From positions 496,001 through 560,000 of the forward strand of contig BLAL01000062.1 in NCBI GenBank assembly GCA_015698045.1: DNA of 64,000 nt, given 5' to 3'. The notes under the pieces are model-generated. The model saw only the letters and a list, made by a program, of their open reading frames with translations, did not search any database and had not been told where the DNA came from. Position 1 is the first letter of the stretch, and each line of letters starts with the position of its first letter. The DNA is from Rhizophagus clarus (lineage: Eukaryota > Glomeromycota > Glomeromycetes > Glomerales > Glomeraceae). Both the position numbers and the translations under genes were made by a program. Below, piece by piece: positions 1 through 10,495 of this stretch.

Positions 1-805
1 CGTGTTTTACTAATGTTTTTTTTGTAGCTTCTGGTCTTCGATTCTTGGACGATAGGCGTAATTAATGTAAGTTTCGACTTTCAAAACTTTTTTTTAGGGA
101 ACATTTTACTAACGTTTCCATCTCTTTTTTTTGTAGCTTCCGGTCTTCGATTCTTGGATGATAGGCATAATTAATGTAAGTTTCGATTTTCAAAACTTTT
201 TTTTTTAGGAAACGTTTTACTAATGTTTCCATCTTTTTTTTTAATTTAAAAAAACGAATTTTTTTTATTTAATTTTAAAAAAAAACAAATTTTTTTTTAT
301 TTAATTTTAAAAAAAAACAAATTTTTTTTTATTTAATTTTAAAAAAAAACAAATTTTTTTTTATTTAATTTTAAAAAAAAACAATTTTTTTTTATTTAAC
401 TTAAAAAAAAAACGAATTTTATTTTATTTTTTTTTTTAATTTAAAAAAAATTCTTAGCTTTATTGTAAAAACAGCGAGTTTCGTGTTAAAGAAATATTCT
501 AATGTTTCTTTCTTTTCTCCATTTTTATAGAGAGGCGAATTGACAATAGAAACGTACTAATGTCCCTTTTTTTTCTCCTTGGATGATGGGCGTAATTAAT
601 GTAAGTTTTAAAGTTTTTTTCAAAACTTTTTCTTTTTGTTTTTTAGAAAATGTTTTACTAATGTTTCCATCTTTTTTTTGTAGGTTCTGGTCTTCGATTC
701 TTGGACAATGGACGTAATGAATGTAAGTTTCGAATTTTCAAAATGTTTTTTTTTCTTTTTTTTTAGGAAACGTTTTACTAACATTTCCAACTTTTTTTTT
801 TGCAG
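1..805 (+). repeat. Tandem intron-plus-39-nt exon-like cassettes
   Basis: A unit of about 109 bp recurs. Each unit has a 39-nt block (28-66, 137-175 and 684-722) preceded by a pyrimidine tract ending in GTAG and followed immediately by GTAAGT. The spacer carries TTTTAG, a branch-point-like TTTACTAA[CT] and another T-rich tract ending GTAG, so it looks like a short fungal intron of about 70 nt. The three blocks have the same length (13 codons) and share one open frame with a core VFDSW. A degenerate unit lies at about 505-600 and a diverged acceptor at 801-805. I infer duplicated micro-exons of a gene extending left of the window, or a minisatellite that preserves splice signals. No ATG-initiated gene can be built here. 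Confidence 0.55.
241..440. repeat. A/T-rich ~34-bp tandem repeat
   Basis: About six near-identical copies of a unit made of TTTATTTAATTTT, an A run and CAAATTTTT lie inside one spacer of the cassette array, expanding that spacer to about 330 bp. There is no coding content. Confidence 0.8.
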
Positions 806-859
806 GTTCTGATCAGACGTTTTTAGTAATTAGGCTTCTTTACAAGTATGTTTCTTTTT

Positions 860-1725
860 ATTTCATTTTATTTTCATTTATGATCGATTACATTTCGTTA
901 TTTACTAACTTTCCCTTCATTTTTTTCTTTTATCCCCTTTGTTTCTTTTCGTTTATTTTCAATTCTTTTCGTCTCTTTTCACTCACTCTTCTTTCCATTC
1001 TTTTCGCCTCCCTTCAATTCTTTTTGTATATTCACATTTCTCTTTCCATTCTTTTCATTTCTTCCTCTTTTTTTCTTTTTTTTACGTTTTTCCTTCTATT
1101 TTTTTCGTTCTATTACGTTTCACCCTCCTTTTCGTTTCATCACTTTACATTTGCCCTCATTTTTACTTTATTCTTTTACGTTTCATCTCCTTTTCATTCG
1201 TCTCTTTACGTTCCTCCTCTTTTCATTTTATTTTTTATCTTTTCCCTCCTTTTTATTTCACCCTTTATGCTTCCCCCTTCTTTTCATTTCGTTCCTTTCC
1301 CTTTTCGTTTTATTTCCTCTTTTTTTTTGTTCTTTTACATTTCCTCCCTTTCTTTTTGTTCCTTTACGTTTCCCCCTTCTTTCTTTTTCGTTCCTTTATG
1401 TTTCCCCCTCCTTCTTTTTGCTCCTTTATATCTCCCTTCTCTCTTTTCGTTCCTTTATGTTTTTCTACTATTCTTTTTGTTTTTTTTTATATATTACACT
1501 ATCCTTTTTTTCTTACATTTCCTTCTTCATTCCTTTCACTTTCTTTAACTTTGTATTCTTTTCATTTTTTTTTTGTTTCCCCTTACTTCTTTTCATTTTC
1601 CTCCCTTTTCCGTTTCTTCTTCCTTTTCATTTTTTTTATTTCACTTTTTTTCTTTATTGTTATTCCTATTTTTTAATACATTTCTTTACTTTGATTCATT
1701 TTTTTTTATTTTCATTATAGATTTC
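860..1725. repeat. Polypyrimidine degenerate minisatellite (~30-bp period)
   Basis: Roughly 860 bp are almost pure C/T on the plus strand. A loose 28-32-bp period is visible around variants of CTTTACGTTTCCCCCTTC. All three plus frames are open over long stretches and give Phe/Ser/Leu-only translations. That is what a strand-biased repeat produces, so I do not call a gene. Confidence 0.8.
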
Positions 1726-1892
1726 TTTTTTTTTAGATTAATTTTCTATTAAAATAAATTCTTATTTTTTAATTACTAATAAAACGTGTAAAATTTTTAA
1801 ATTAAACTACTTTGAATAAAATTTTTTGAGAAAAAATAAATTTTTGCATGTGTCATACTTCTTTAAATATAAAAAAAATAAATTGGTTGAAT

Positions 1893-2200
1893 TTGCATGC
1901 ACTATTTAAAATCGGAATACCGATTTGCATGCACTATTTAAAAATCGGAGTGCTGATTTACATGCACTATTATACTTGCCGCCCATTCTCTAAAAAAGGA
2001 AATTTAAACAATGATTTCATGTCGATCTCATTGTTTAAATTTCCTTTTTGAGGAATGGGCGGCAAGTATATGCACTATTAAAAATCGGAGCTGATTTGCA
2101 TGCACTATTTAAAAATCGGAGTGCCAATTTGCATGCACTATTTAAAAATCAGAGTGCCGATTTGCATGCACTATTTAAAAATCGGAATGCCAATTTTTTG
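1893..2200. repeat. ~34-bp minisatellite (TGCATGCACTATTTAAAAATC)
   Basis: Six or so copies of a unit containing GCATGCACTATTTAAAAATC followed by GGAGTGCCGATTT are arranged head to tail. They are interrupted by the hairpin element at 1971-2070. Downstream to about 2330 the motif drifts into repeats of TTGGCAA and AAAATCAGAC. The array abuts the point where the gag-like retropepsin region stops being recognisable, so it may be the body of a further non-autonomous insertion. Confidence 0.7.
1971..2070. mobile_element. 100-bp hairpin MITE with 8-bp target duplication
   Basis: The two ends are inverted repeats beginning TATACTTGCCGCCCATTC. Complementarity runs nearly through the whole element, with arms of about 44 nt and a loop of about 13 nt. 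The direct repeat TGCACTAT at 1963-1970 and 2071-2078 flanks it exactly. Removing the element and one repeat restores a unit of the surrounding minisatellite. An 8-bp duplication suggests hAT-type mobilisation, although the terminus is not the usual CAG/TAG form. Confidence 0.8.
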
Positions 2201-2844
2201 TGACAAATTGGCAATGCCATTTGTTACCTTTTCGCGCCAAAAATTGGCAAAAATTTGCAACAAATCAGACAAAAATATCCAAAAATCAGACAAAAATCGG
2301 ACTGCCAATTTTTGGCAATTTTTTTTTATTTGACCTGTGATAACATTAGTTCAGGTTCTCCATTATCAATACGAGTAAAATTTCCAGTAGCTGTAACAGT
2401 TTTACCATCCTTATCCTTTATACTGATTGGTACATCAGTAAACCATCCCAATGAATCGGTAATGTGTTTGTAGTTACCTTTTATTGCGAAGTCTGATGGC
2501 TTATCAGCTTTCCACCCAAGGGCATTAATTGTTGCATTATTCACCCCCCTGAACTCACTCGCACTATCTAAAAAAGAATTAGAGATCGTTAAATCATCTA
2601 TTTTAGCATTCAGGTATTGTAATGATGAAAACCACTCATCTGATATTGATTCTTTCTTCTGAACTGTATGAGACTGACACATTTTTCGCATTGCTGGTGA
2701 AAGTTTTGAAAATAATTCATCATATGTTTTTGGCTGACTGGACTCTAGAGGTAACTTATCATTTAGTGGTAGTTGTTTTTTTTTAGGTGTATAATACCAC
2801 GCATTTTCTACTTTAACATAACCGTCTTCCTCATTATCTGAAGC

Positions 2845-3398
2845 TAAGGATAGTGCCGCAAATAAGCAATTGCGGAATAATTGCGATTTACGGTATTGCG
2901 GAACATTGCGGATTTTTAAACCTAAATATCCGCAATTCTGCAATCCGCAATTGTCCGCAATTCCGCAAATATTCCGCAATTCCGCAAAGTACCGCAATTC
3001 AATTGCTGAATAATTGCGGAATTGCGGCACATTTGCGGAATTGCGATACATTTGCGGAATTGCAATTTCGCTAAAGCAATCCAAAAAAACGTTGCGAAAC
3101 GCTTTTTATTAATTAAAATACTTTGAAAAAACGTTTCGCAACGTTTTTTCTTTAAATTAATTAAAAAAACGTTGCGAAACGCTTTTTATTAATTAAAATA
3201 CTTTGAAAAAACGTTTCGCAACATTTTTTCGTTAAATTAATTAAAAAAACGTTGCGTAAACGTTTTTTTTATTAAATCAGTTCGGTAAACTGCCAAAACC
3301 GATCAGGTGAATTGCAGAATTGCGGTTCACTAACCGCAATTCAACTCCAAAATCCGCAATATTGCGGATTTGATAAATCAATTGCGGCACCATCCTTA
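2845..3398. mobile_element. 554-bp non-autonomous hAT-like element
   Basis: The ends are inverted repeats of TAAGGATRGTGCCGCAA, and the perfect 8-bp direct repeat TCTGAAGC flanks the element (2837-2844 and 3399-3406). Inside are subterminal clusters of TTGCGG/CCGCAA and, at about 3083-3270, two and a half copies of an ~80-bp tandem unit with inverted halves ACGTTGCGAAACG and CGTTTCGCAACGT. The TAAGG terminus resembles the left end of the 3783-bp hAT element at 4820, so it could have been moved by a related transposase. Apparent ORFs crossing its borders are chimaeras of element and host gene. Confidence 0.88.
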
Positions 3399-5079
3399 TC
3401 TGAAGCAGAAGGCGTATGTTGGAAATTTATAGGTGTAATAGGCTTAAAATAACCCCTATTAAAATTAGATCGAGCTACCAGTTTATGTATATTTAGTTTC
3501 TGGAATTGGTTGCTTAATTGATTTATAGAATCCCAGGTTTCATTTACAGCATCACGAGTTTCATCAAGTCCTTCTTCAATCCTATCAAATCTAGCAGAAT
3601 TATTGTTTTGCTGTAGCCTCTTTAGTGAATTATATACTTGTGCAATATATTTATGATAATCTGTTTCTTGATTAGGATCAATGTAATTACCTTCTTGATC
3701 TACTATATAAAATGCATGCTGAGCTTTTTCAGATTTTATCGAGTACATTATAGGTGGAGGTTGAAAATTTCCTACTGTTGCAACTTGTGGTTTTATAGTT
3801 ATTGGTTGTGGAACAGGTACTTGCGTTTGCTGAGACATTTGAGATTGTAATTCTGTAACTTTCTTTACTAATGCCTGATTTTCAGTTTTTTGTTGTGCTA
3901 ATGCGTCTTGAATCGCCTTTTGCACATCATCTTTAGTAAAAGCTGGTTGAGAAACTGGAGTAACTTGTGGTAAAGAATAGGATACTGGATTTATACTAGA
4001 TAAGGCTTGATTGGCAAATTGATTCGATTCCTCTGAAATTCTTCCACTTAAATTTTGTTCACGCTCTAGCCACATATTTTTTAGTTCAGTGAAAAAGGCA
4101 TTAATGCCTCCAGGATTGGTGATTCTCATCCAGGTATAAAAATCACCTGTTAAATGGCTTTTAAGAAACCCTAGGACTTGCACATCATTGTCTGCTACTC
4201 CTAATAATAGTGGGTGAATTCTGGCAACATAAGTATTAGGGGTATCATAGGGTTGTTATCTTTCTTGAGTTAATCTTTGAATAGCCGATTGCTGATTTTC
4301 AACAGTCTCTCGCTGGTATTTTACTTTCAACCAAGCTCGTAATGTATCTGGAGTATTTATAGCTGGATTTCCTGCTACAAGACCATTATTTACTGGTACT
4401 GGAACATATTTTCCACCCATCATAGATTTTAAAATATTACACTTGACCGCATTATCAAAATCTCCTGCATTTGCATTTTCAAGAACTGTCATGTGCCCTT
4501 CAAGATATGTCTATGATTGAATAACTTTATCCAAATAATCATCAGGAGGTTCTTGGCCTATATAAGGTTGAAATTTTGCAAAAGCAGGGGCCATTAATTT
4601 CAATATTGGTAAACGTCTACCTTCAGCCATGTTTAGTGGATTATTCTGTAGCGCTAAAATAATTTGGCGAGAATTTTTTTCTTTAGCCTTCCATTTTTCA
4701 TATCGCTCATAGAGCCTGTCCCGATTATACTCTAATAAACCTATATCTCCTCTACATCGCTGTAGGTGGTGGGCATTTCGCTGATACAGTAATTGCAAGG
4801 CAAATTTTTCTTGTACCAGTAAGGTTCCGCACGGATCAGATTGAATTGGATTTATCAGATTTAAAATCTGAATCTGACAGATTCAGATTTATCAATTTCA
4901 AATCTAAATCTGATATTCAGATCTATATTTAAGATTCAAATCCAATTTGTGAATCTAAATTCATAATCTGAATCTGATCTGATTTGATCTGAATTTGATC
5001 TGAATCTGATCTGAATCTGATTTAAAGTCAAATCAATTTGAATCTAATTTAACCCGAAGATCAGATCTCAAATTTTTAT

Positions 5080-5595
5080 ACATGAATAATAAATAATAAA
5101 TAATAAATTAATAATCATATAAATAATATAATAAATCACATTATTATTTTGTTTATTTGCATAATTGTATCTTGGTTTTATTGCATTTATTTATTTATGT
5201 GTTCATTTTATATTTATATTATACTTAGTTATTACTTATTACTAAAATATTTAATAAAAAAAAATCTGAAAAAAATTAATTTGAAAATCAATTAAATGAA
5301 AAAAAGTTAAAAATGTTAATTGATTAGACGAAAAAAAAATTAAAAACATTATTAATTAAGTGAAAAAAATTAAAAAAAATATTATTAATTAAGTGAAAAA
5401 AAATTAAAAAAATTAATTAATTAAGTGAAAAAAAAAATTAAAAAATTAATTAATTATATGAAAAAAAAAATAAAAAAAATTAGTTAAATGAAAAAATTAA
5501 TTAATTATACGAAAAAAAAAAAAAATTAAAAAACTAATTAATTAAGCGAAAAAAAATCACAAAAGTTAATAACTAAACAAAAAAAATTTTAAAAA
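5080..5595. repeat. A/T-rich degenerate tandem tract in hAT 3' region
   Basis: Non-coding tail of the hAT element. It holds about ten degenerate copies of a 30-35-bp unit of AATTAATTAAGTGAAAAAAAATTAAA type. No gene is visible. Confidence 0.6.
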
Positions 5596-5597
5596 AA

Positions 5598-7830
5598 TTA
5601 ATTAAGAACTTGCCACCAAGATTTCAAAGCTATACATGCCCTTACTGTTTTTTCAGCTAACCTATTACGCGTATCAGTAATTAAATATTTACCTGCTGAA
5701 AAACATTGTTCAGATGGAACACTAGTTGAAGGGATACTAGCTAAGTAATCTCTTACCATATTAGCTAATCTTGGATACTGAGATTCATTTATCTTCCAAA
5801 ATTCAAGAGGATCGGTATCAGGTGGTGATACTGGCAATAAATTATATAATTGGAATTCATCAATTTCATTGTTAACATGTTGATGCTTAAATAATCTTTG
5901 AGACAAAGAATTTTTATGGTCATCTGGATTTAAAGATTGTGGCTTTGAAGAGGAATAAAGATTATTATAAACATCTAAAAATCTTTCATTTTTATATAAT
6001 AATATGTATATTAGAATTCATAATATATAATAATAAAAATAAATAAATAAATATATATATATATATATACTTACTTATTACGAACATCATTTATAAGTTC
6101 ATTTTCCCATTTATTTTGCTCATAATAACTCATCTTAAATCTAGGATCCAAAATAGTTGCAATTAAACATGCATTGTTGATCTTGTTATAATATTCTAGC
6201 AATTTTCTATTACAATCCCCAACCACTTTTTTAAGAAAATCATTTGATATTGCTGGTTCCTCTGATTCCAAATATTCTTCTGTATGAGTTATAAGTTCAT
6301 TATACAAAGGGATAGTTGCGGATAAAGTGGAATATTTAGAACTAGACATCATAACTGTTGTTTCTTTAAATAATTCAAGAAATCCTTTAATTAGCTCAAG
6401 CTGATTCCAATTATCATCTGTGATTACACAATCCTTGAGATCCTTATCAGAAGCTGCTGTAAACGTAAAAGCCTAAAATATATACAATCATTAAATTGAT
6501 AAAATAAAGAAAAGTAAAAATAAATTATTGTAATTTGTAAAATATAAAATGTATAAATTACTTCTTTTAATTTGAGGGCACGTTCTATCATGTCATAGGT
6601 AGAGTTCCACCTAGTTGGTACATCTTGGATGGGCTTTAAGTCATCAATATTGTAAAGCCTGCAGTTTGCACTTAATTTTTCAAGTCGTTGGGGAGAATGT
6701 TGAATTTTTATTATTAGTTGTCTTAGCTATATTGTAAAATAAAAAAGATATAGTTAGTAATTTTTTATTTATTAATTACTTTCAAAATCACTAACCTGAC
6801 TTAAATTACTTTTCAAAAGATTTAGTGCATTTTGTACACTTATATTTATCACATGCGCAAAACATCTGAAATGATTATTTTTATCAAAAAAAATATCATT
6901 TTCTTTCATCCAATCACTTAATGCATTAATAAACGTAAAATTGTTGGACGCATTGTCAGTAGTAATCCCCAATACCTATTTAAATTTATTAATTGTTATT
7001 ATTTATTAATCATTATATTAAAGCAAAAAGTAAAAATTACCTTTGTATGAATAGATAAATTTTGTAATGCAGATACGAATGTATTCTTAATGTTTTCACC
7101 TGTATGTTGGCCAAAAATTTGCACAAAATCTATTAATAGATTTTGCAATTTCCAATTTTTATCGACATAATGCGCAGTGATAGCCAAAAAGGCTTTTGTA
7201 GATGGGGATGTCCAAATGTCAGTTGTGAAAGATATCTTTCCAGGAATTTCCATAAATAGTTCTTGTATTTAATCTTTGTTTGAAATATACAGATCCATAA
7301 TGCTTCGTTTTACTGTATCTGCAGAAATGAGTTCAGCAGTAGGGCATAGAGATTGAATCAATATAATAAATTCTGGTTCTTCCACAACAGTAAAAGAGTG
7401 CTGATTATTTATAATCCACTTATAAAGATTATTTTTCATTACATCATACTTCCACTAATTAATCAAGAATTTATCAATTAATTAAAAATTAAGAAGAATT
7501 ATTATAAATATTACACTCTACAAGCATATTACTTACTGGCTGTTCTTTATTAAAAATATTTGTAATCAATTCTTGATGTTGTTCTTTTTCAGAATGTTTC
7601 TTTTTTATATGTTTTTTTAAATTAGAAGTACTACCGGCAGAGCATACATAGATAGCACCGCAAAGATTACAAGTAGCCTTTTTATTTTCTTTAAAATTAA
7701 CGTCTTTAGTAAAATATTTCTATGCTTCACTGGCTACCAGACCAGACTTTTTTTGTCTACTTGAAGTATCATCAACTTCTGTTTCAGAATTTTCTTTCTC
7801 ATTCTCCTCATGTTCTTCTTCAATATCCAT
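5598..7830 (-). pseudogene. hAT transposase (BED finger to hATC domain), decayed
   Basis: From ATG at 7830 the protein shows an acidic N-terminus, a BED-type zinc finger (C-x2-C, then H-x5-H in CNLCGAIY...HIKKKH), the first catalytic Asp region TTDIWTS, the second catalytic Asp region TTDNASN, the conserved PTRWNST segment, and a C-terminal hATC dimerisation domain (5906-5598) with the catalytic Glu in VPSEQCFS. Several short AT-rich GT-AG introns separate the blocks, for example near 6970-7035 and 6725-6785. Two in-frame stops remain: TAG at 7720-7722, where the BED family has Trp, and TAA near 7268. All three catalytic acidic residues are still present, so decay looks recent. Confidence 0.88.
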
Positions 7831-9379
7831 ACTTTATAAATACATGCATTTAGATTTCTTTTATTTTTTTAAACAAAAAATTAGAATACAAGTCTTACTT
7901 GTTACTTGTGTTGAAAGTTTGAGAAATGAGAATTGAGACATTATTCATGTTAGATAAAAAAAAATAGATCGAACAATGATAAATTGATAATCTATTACAA
8001 AATTGCGAATTTGGCGCAGTTGTCATATGTTTGAATTTTTTCAATCAAAAAAACCTGATTATAAAGAATTTACTAAAAAAAAATCCTTTTAGCTATGATA
8101 GAAAAATACGGCTATAAAAAAAAATATTATTATAAATGAAAAAAAAAATTAATAAAATTAATAATAATAAACATAATAAATAAAAGTTTAACGCAATGTT
8201 TTTATTAAACTGTCGTGAAACAGTTTTTCTTTCATTAAATCAAATAAACAAAAAGGTTCCCATATTGGCCGGCTAACATCTTTCATTATAAAAGAAGTTC
8301 GACCAGATACTTTCGATGGATTGCTATACACCTATACTATTAGGCCGATCTAAGATTCTAAGTATTAACTATTAAGTTATATAAATTTACTCGGATCTTA
8401 TGATCTGATCCGGATTTGACAGATCTGATCTGGATTCAATCTGACAGATTCGGATAATACAATTTTAAATCTGGATTTGAACTTCGGATTAAAATTTTAA
8501 ATCCGAATCTGATCTGCAGATCAAAATTCTATAATTTGATCCAGATCTGATGGATCGGATTCAGATCAGATTTAATCAGATCAGATATTTTGCAGAACCC
8601 TATGTACCAGCACACCTATACGGGTTTGCTTTGCCTAACATTCTATTTATTTGACTTTGAGCATTAACCTGCAACTGCTGAAGATCAGCAACAACCCTAT
8701 CCATCGCTCCTTCAGCAAGATTTCTTCGCGTAATAGCAAGATCTCACTCAGCCTCTGCATCATATCGCCTTCTCTGCTCACAGAGTAAATCCTGCTGTAA
8801 GGTAGTTTCTTTTTTTCGAATCTGCCTTGTGGCCCTTTTTACTTGATCAGCCATGATCGCTCTAGCTGTTGTTTAATTATCCACAAAACTGTCTATAGCA
8901 TTCGCTAGCTCTATTATTATCGCCATATTATCATCAGAATTATATTGATCTGGAGAATTTCCTCGTTCTGGAGTATTCTTTCGCGATGAAATGGACTTGA
9001 TCTTACATCGCAATTTTTTCACTTGCTCTTCGGACTCTAATAATTTATTTTCTAAGGTAGAGATATATTTTCTCTTATCTCGTACATCTTTCCTAGCTTG
9101 ATATAGCTGATTTTTTAGGTTGGAGATTTCAGATTTCAGTTCTGATATTTCTTCTTTTGAAGCATTCTCAAGATGCTCTATTTTCCTATTGAGATCCTGA
9201 ATTTCTTGCTCACACTGAGAATAATCTAGCTCCAGTTGATTAATTCGTCTTTCATTCTGGTGATTAATATTCACTTCTGTTTGCAATTCACTACGAAGAT
9301 AATAGTTCTCCTCCTCCAGTTCAGCTTTATATTCTTCACATGCTCTCCTCTGCCTTGGGTGAGGTCTACGAAATGACAT

Positions 9380-10495
9380 TCTTTTTTCGTGATTATAAAA
9401 GTACTATTTTTTACACGCTTATATCGCAGATTGCGTCATATCTGGTAATGGAGTTAGACTCTGATCGCGTGATCATTGGTCATGCTTTAGCGCCTCTGGC
9501 CCAGAATAGGCAGATTACATATAAAGCATTTTACAATTTTACTAGGCGATCATGTATGTAAATTATATAGCTATTTATTTCGCAAAAAAATAAAGTATGT
9601 TTGGCTAAATATTATACACTATAATAAAACCATATTCATGCCAGTTCCTTGATAGTTCTAGGAATGTTCCAGGCGCCTTCAGCAAGTTTTTATAAATTAC
9701 GAGATGATCGGCCAATCAGATTCTAAAGAAACGTCATAAATGTCATTTTTTTTACATCATGTCACCAGGGCGCAGTATTCTTAGATATATTTTTTCAGGA
9801 CTGGGATTGGTTATCTTCTGTAGATCAAGGGAATTTTATATTCACATGCATGTAGATTAATTTATACAATTATACAGTATCGCACATCATTTTTGCAGAT
9901 GTATCTAAAAAGGAGAAAGGGCCGATACGGCCAAACTTTTATTATTATTTATGCATAACTACTCAAAAATGAAAATGCTGGACACGCGTGTCTGGCTATC
10001 CGCTAATTGCGCAATAATGTGGTGCAGTAAACGATGGCCAACATTTCAGACAAATTTAAAATAGACCTCGCAGGAAAAATAGCTATTTTTGATTTACCAA
10101 TACTACTCTTCCTTAATCTGCCCTCGAAGCTCAATATACATATCATCAATATCAGCTTTACCGATCTAGCTCAGTCAGTGATGCGTTATTTCAATAAATC
10201 ATAATAGCAATAAAAAGACACGTGTCCGTTATATTCGATTTACATACAAACCTTTTTTTGCACACAAACCATCCATAAACATGTTAAAAACAATGAGCAA
10301 ACAAACTAACGCTTTATTAGCTTTATTATATTATTTATGTTTTTGCTTATAAAAAAATGTTGAACTATGATACAATTGCTTGAAATTTTACAAATACACC
10401 GCACTTACTAAGAAATTATATAACCGCTGTAATAATATTTAATGTTCGGAGCAGACTAATCTTCCCACTTGAGAAACTTTTGATTGATTATATTT
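9380..10495. other. Intergenic, no gene seen
   Basis: Both strands are stop-rich and no family is recognised. The only structure noted is a 28-bp segment (9564-9591) that recurs exactly, inverted, at 38204-38231. A tRNA-like A-box at about 10168 lacks the rest of a tRNA. Confidence 0.5.

Larger units (their letters stand above)
4820..8602 (-). mobile_element. hAT DNA transposon, 3783 bp, complete ends
   Basis: A perfect 8-bp target duplication, TGTACCAG, lies at 4812-4819 and 8603-8610. The termini are TAAGGTTCCGCA (left) and, reverse-complemented, TAGGGTTCTGCA (right). Both ends carry about 250 bp of subterminal GATCTGAATCTGAT-type repeats, typical of hAT transposase-binding regions. The transposase lies on the minus strand. 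The element sits inside the gag-like gene, and the paralogous copy at about 52520-52560 is an uninterrupted empty site. Family assignment rests on the 8-bp duplication, the terminus and the transposase. Confidence 0.95.
2326..9379 (-). pseudogene. Gag-like retroelement gene, copy 1, split by two hAT insertions
   Basis: Read on the minus strand from 9379 the gene has: an Arg-rich start (MSFRRPHPRQRR); a long heptad coiled coil (9379-8873, ending at a stop); a degraded stretch to 8611; the continuation at 4811-4511 and 4492-4256; a Gln/Pro-rich segment with a second coiled coil (4183-3407); and a C-terminal segment (2836-2326) with a degenerate retropepsin-like pattern, GKTVTATGNFTRIDNGEPE. The frame is interrupted by 4820-8602 and 2845-3398; removing the latter plus one target duplication restores the frame exactly. 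Other stops and frameshifts remain. Copy 2 at 51749-54157 has the same order and a zinc knuckle. No reverse transcriptase was found with either copy, so this is a gag-like relic or an RT-less element. Confidence 0.75.

Noticed and set aside
880..1720. Three overlapping long ORFs (up to 245 codons)
   Set aside because: All come from one C/T-only strand; translations are Phe/Ser/Leu repeats in every frame and the DNA is a degenerate minisatellite.
2326..3084. A 252-codon ORF as a stand-alone gene
   Set aside because: The first ~80 codons belong to the 554-bp hAT-type insertion; only the rest is gag-like sequence.
10165..10205. tRNA-like A-box (TAGCTCAGTCAGTGATGCG)
   Set aside because: No B-box, acceptor stem or anticodon arm follows within tRNA length.
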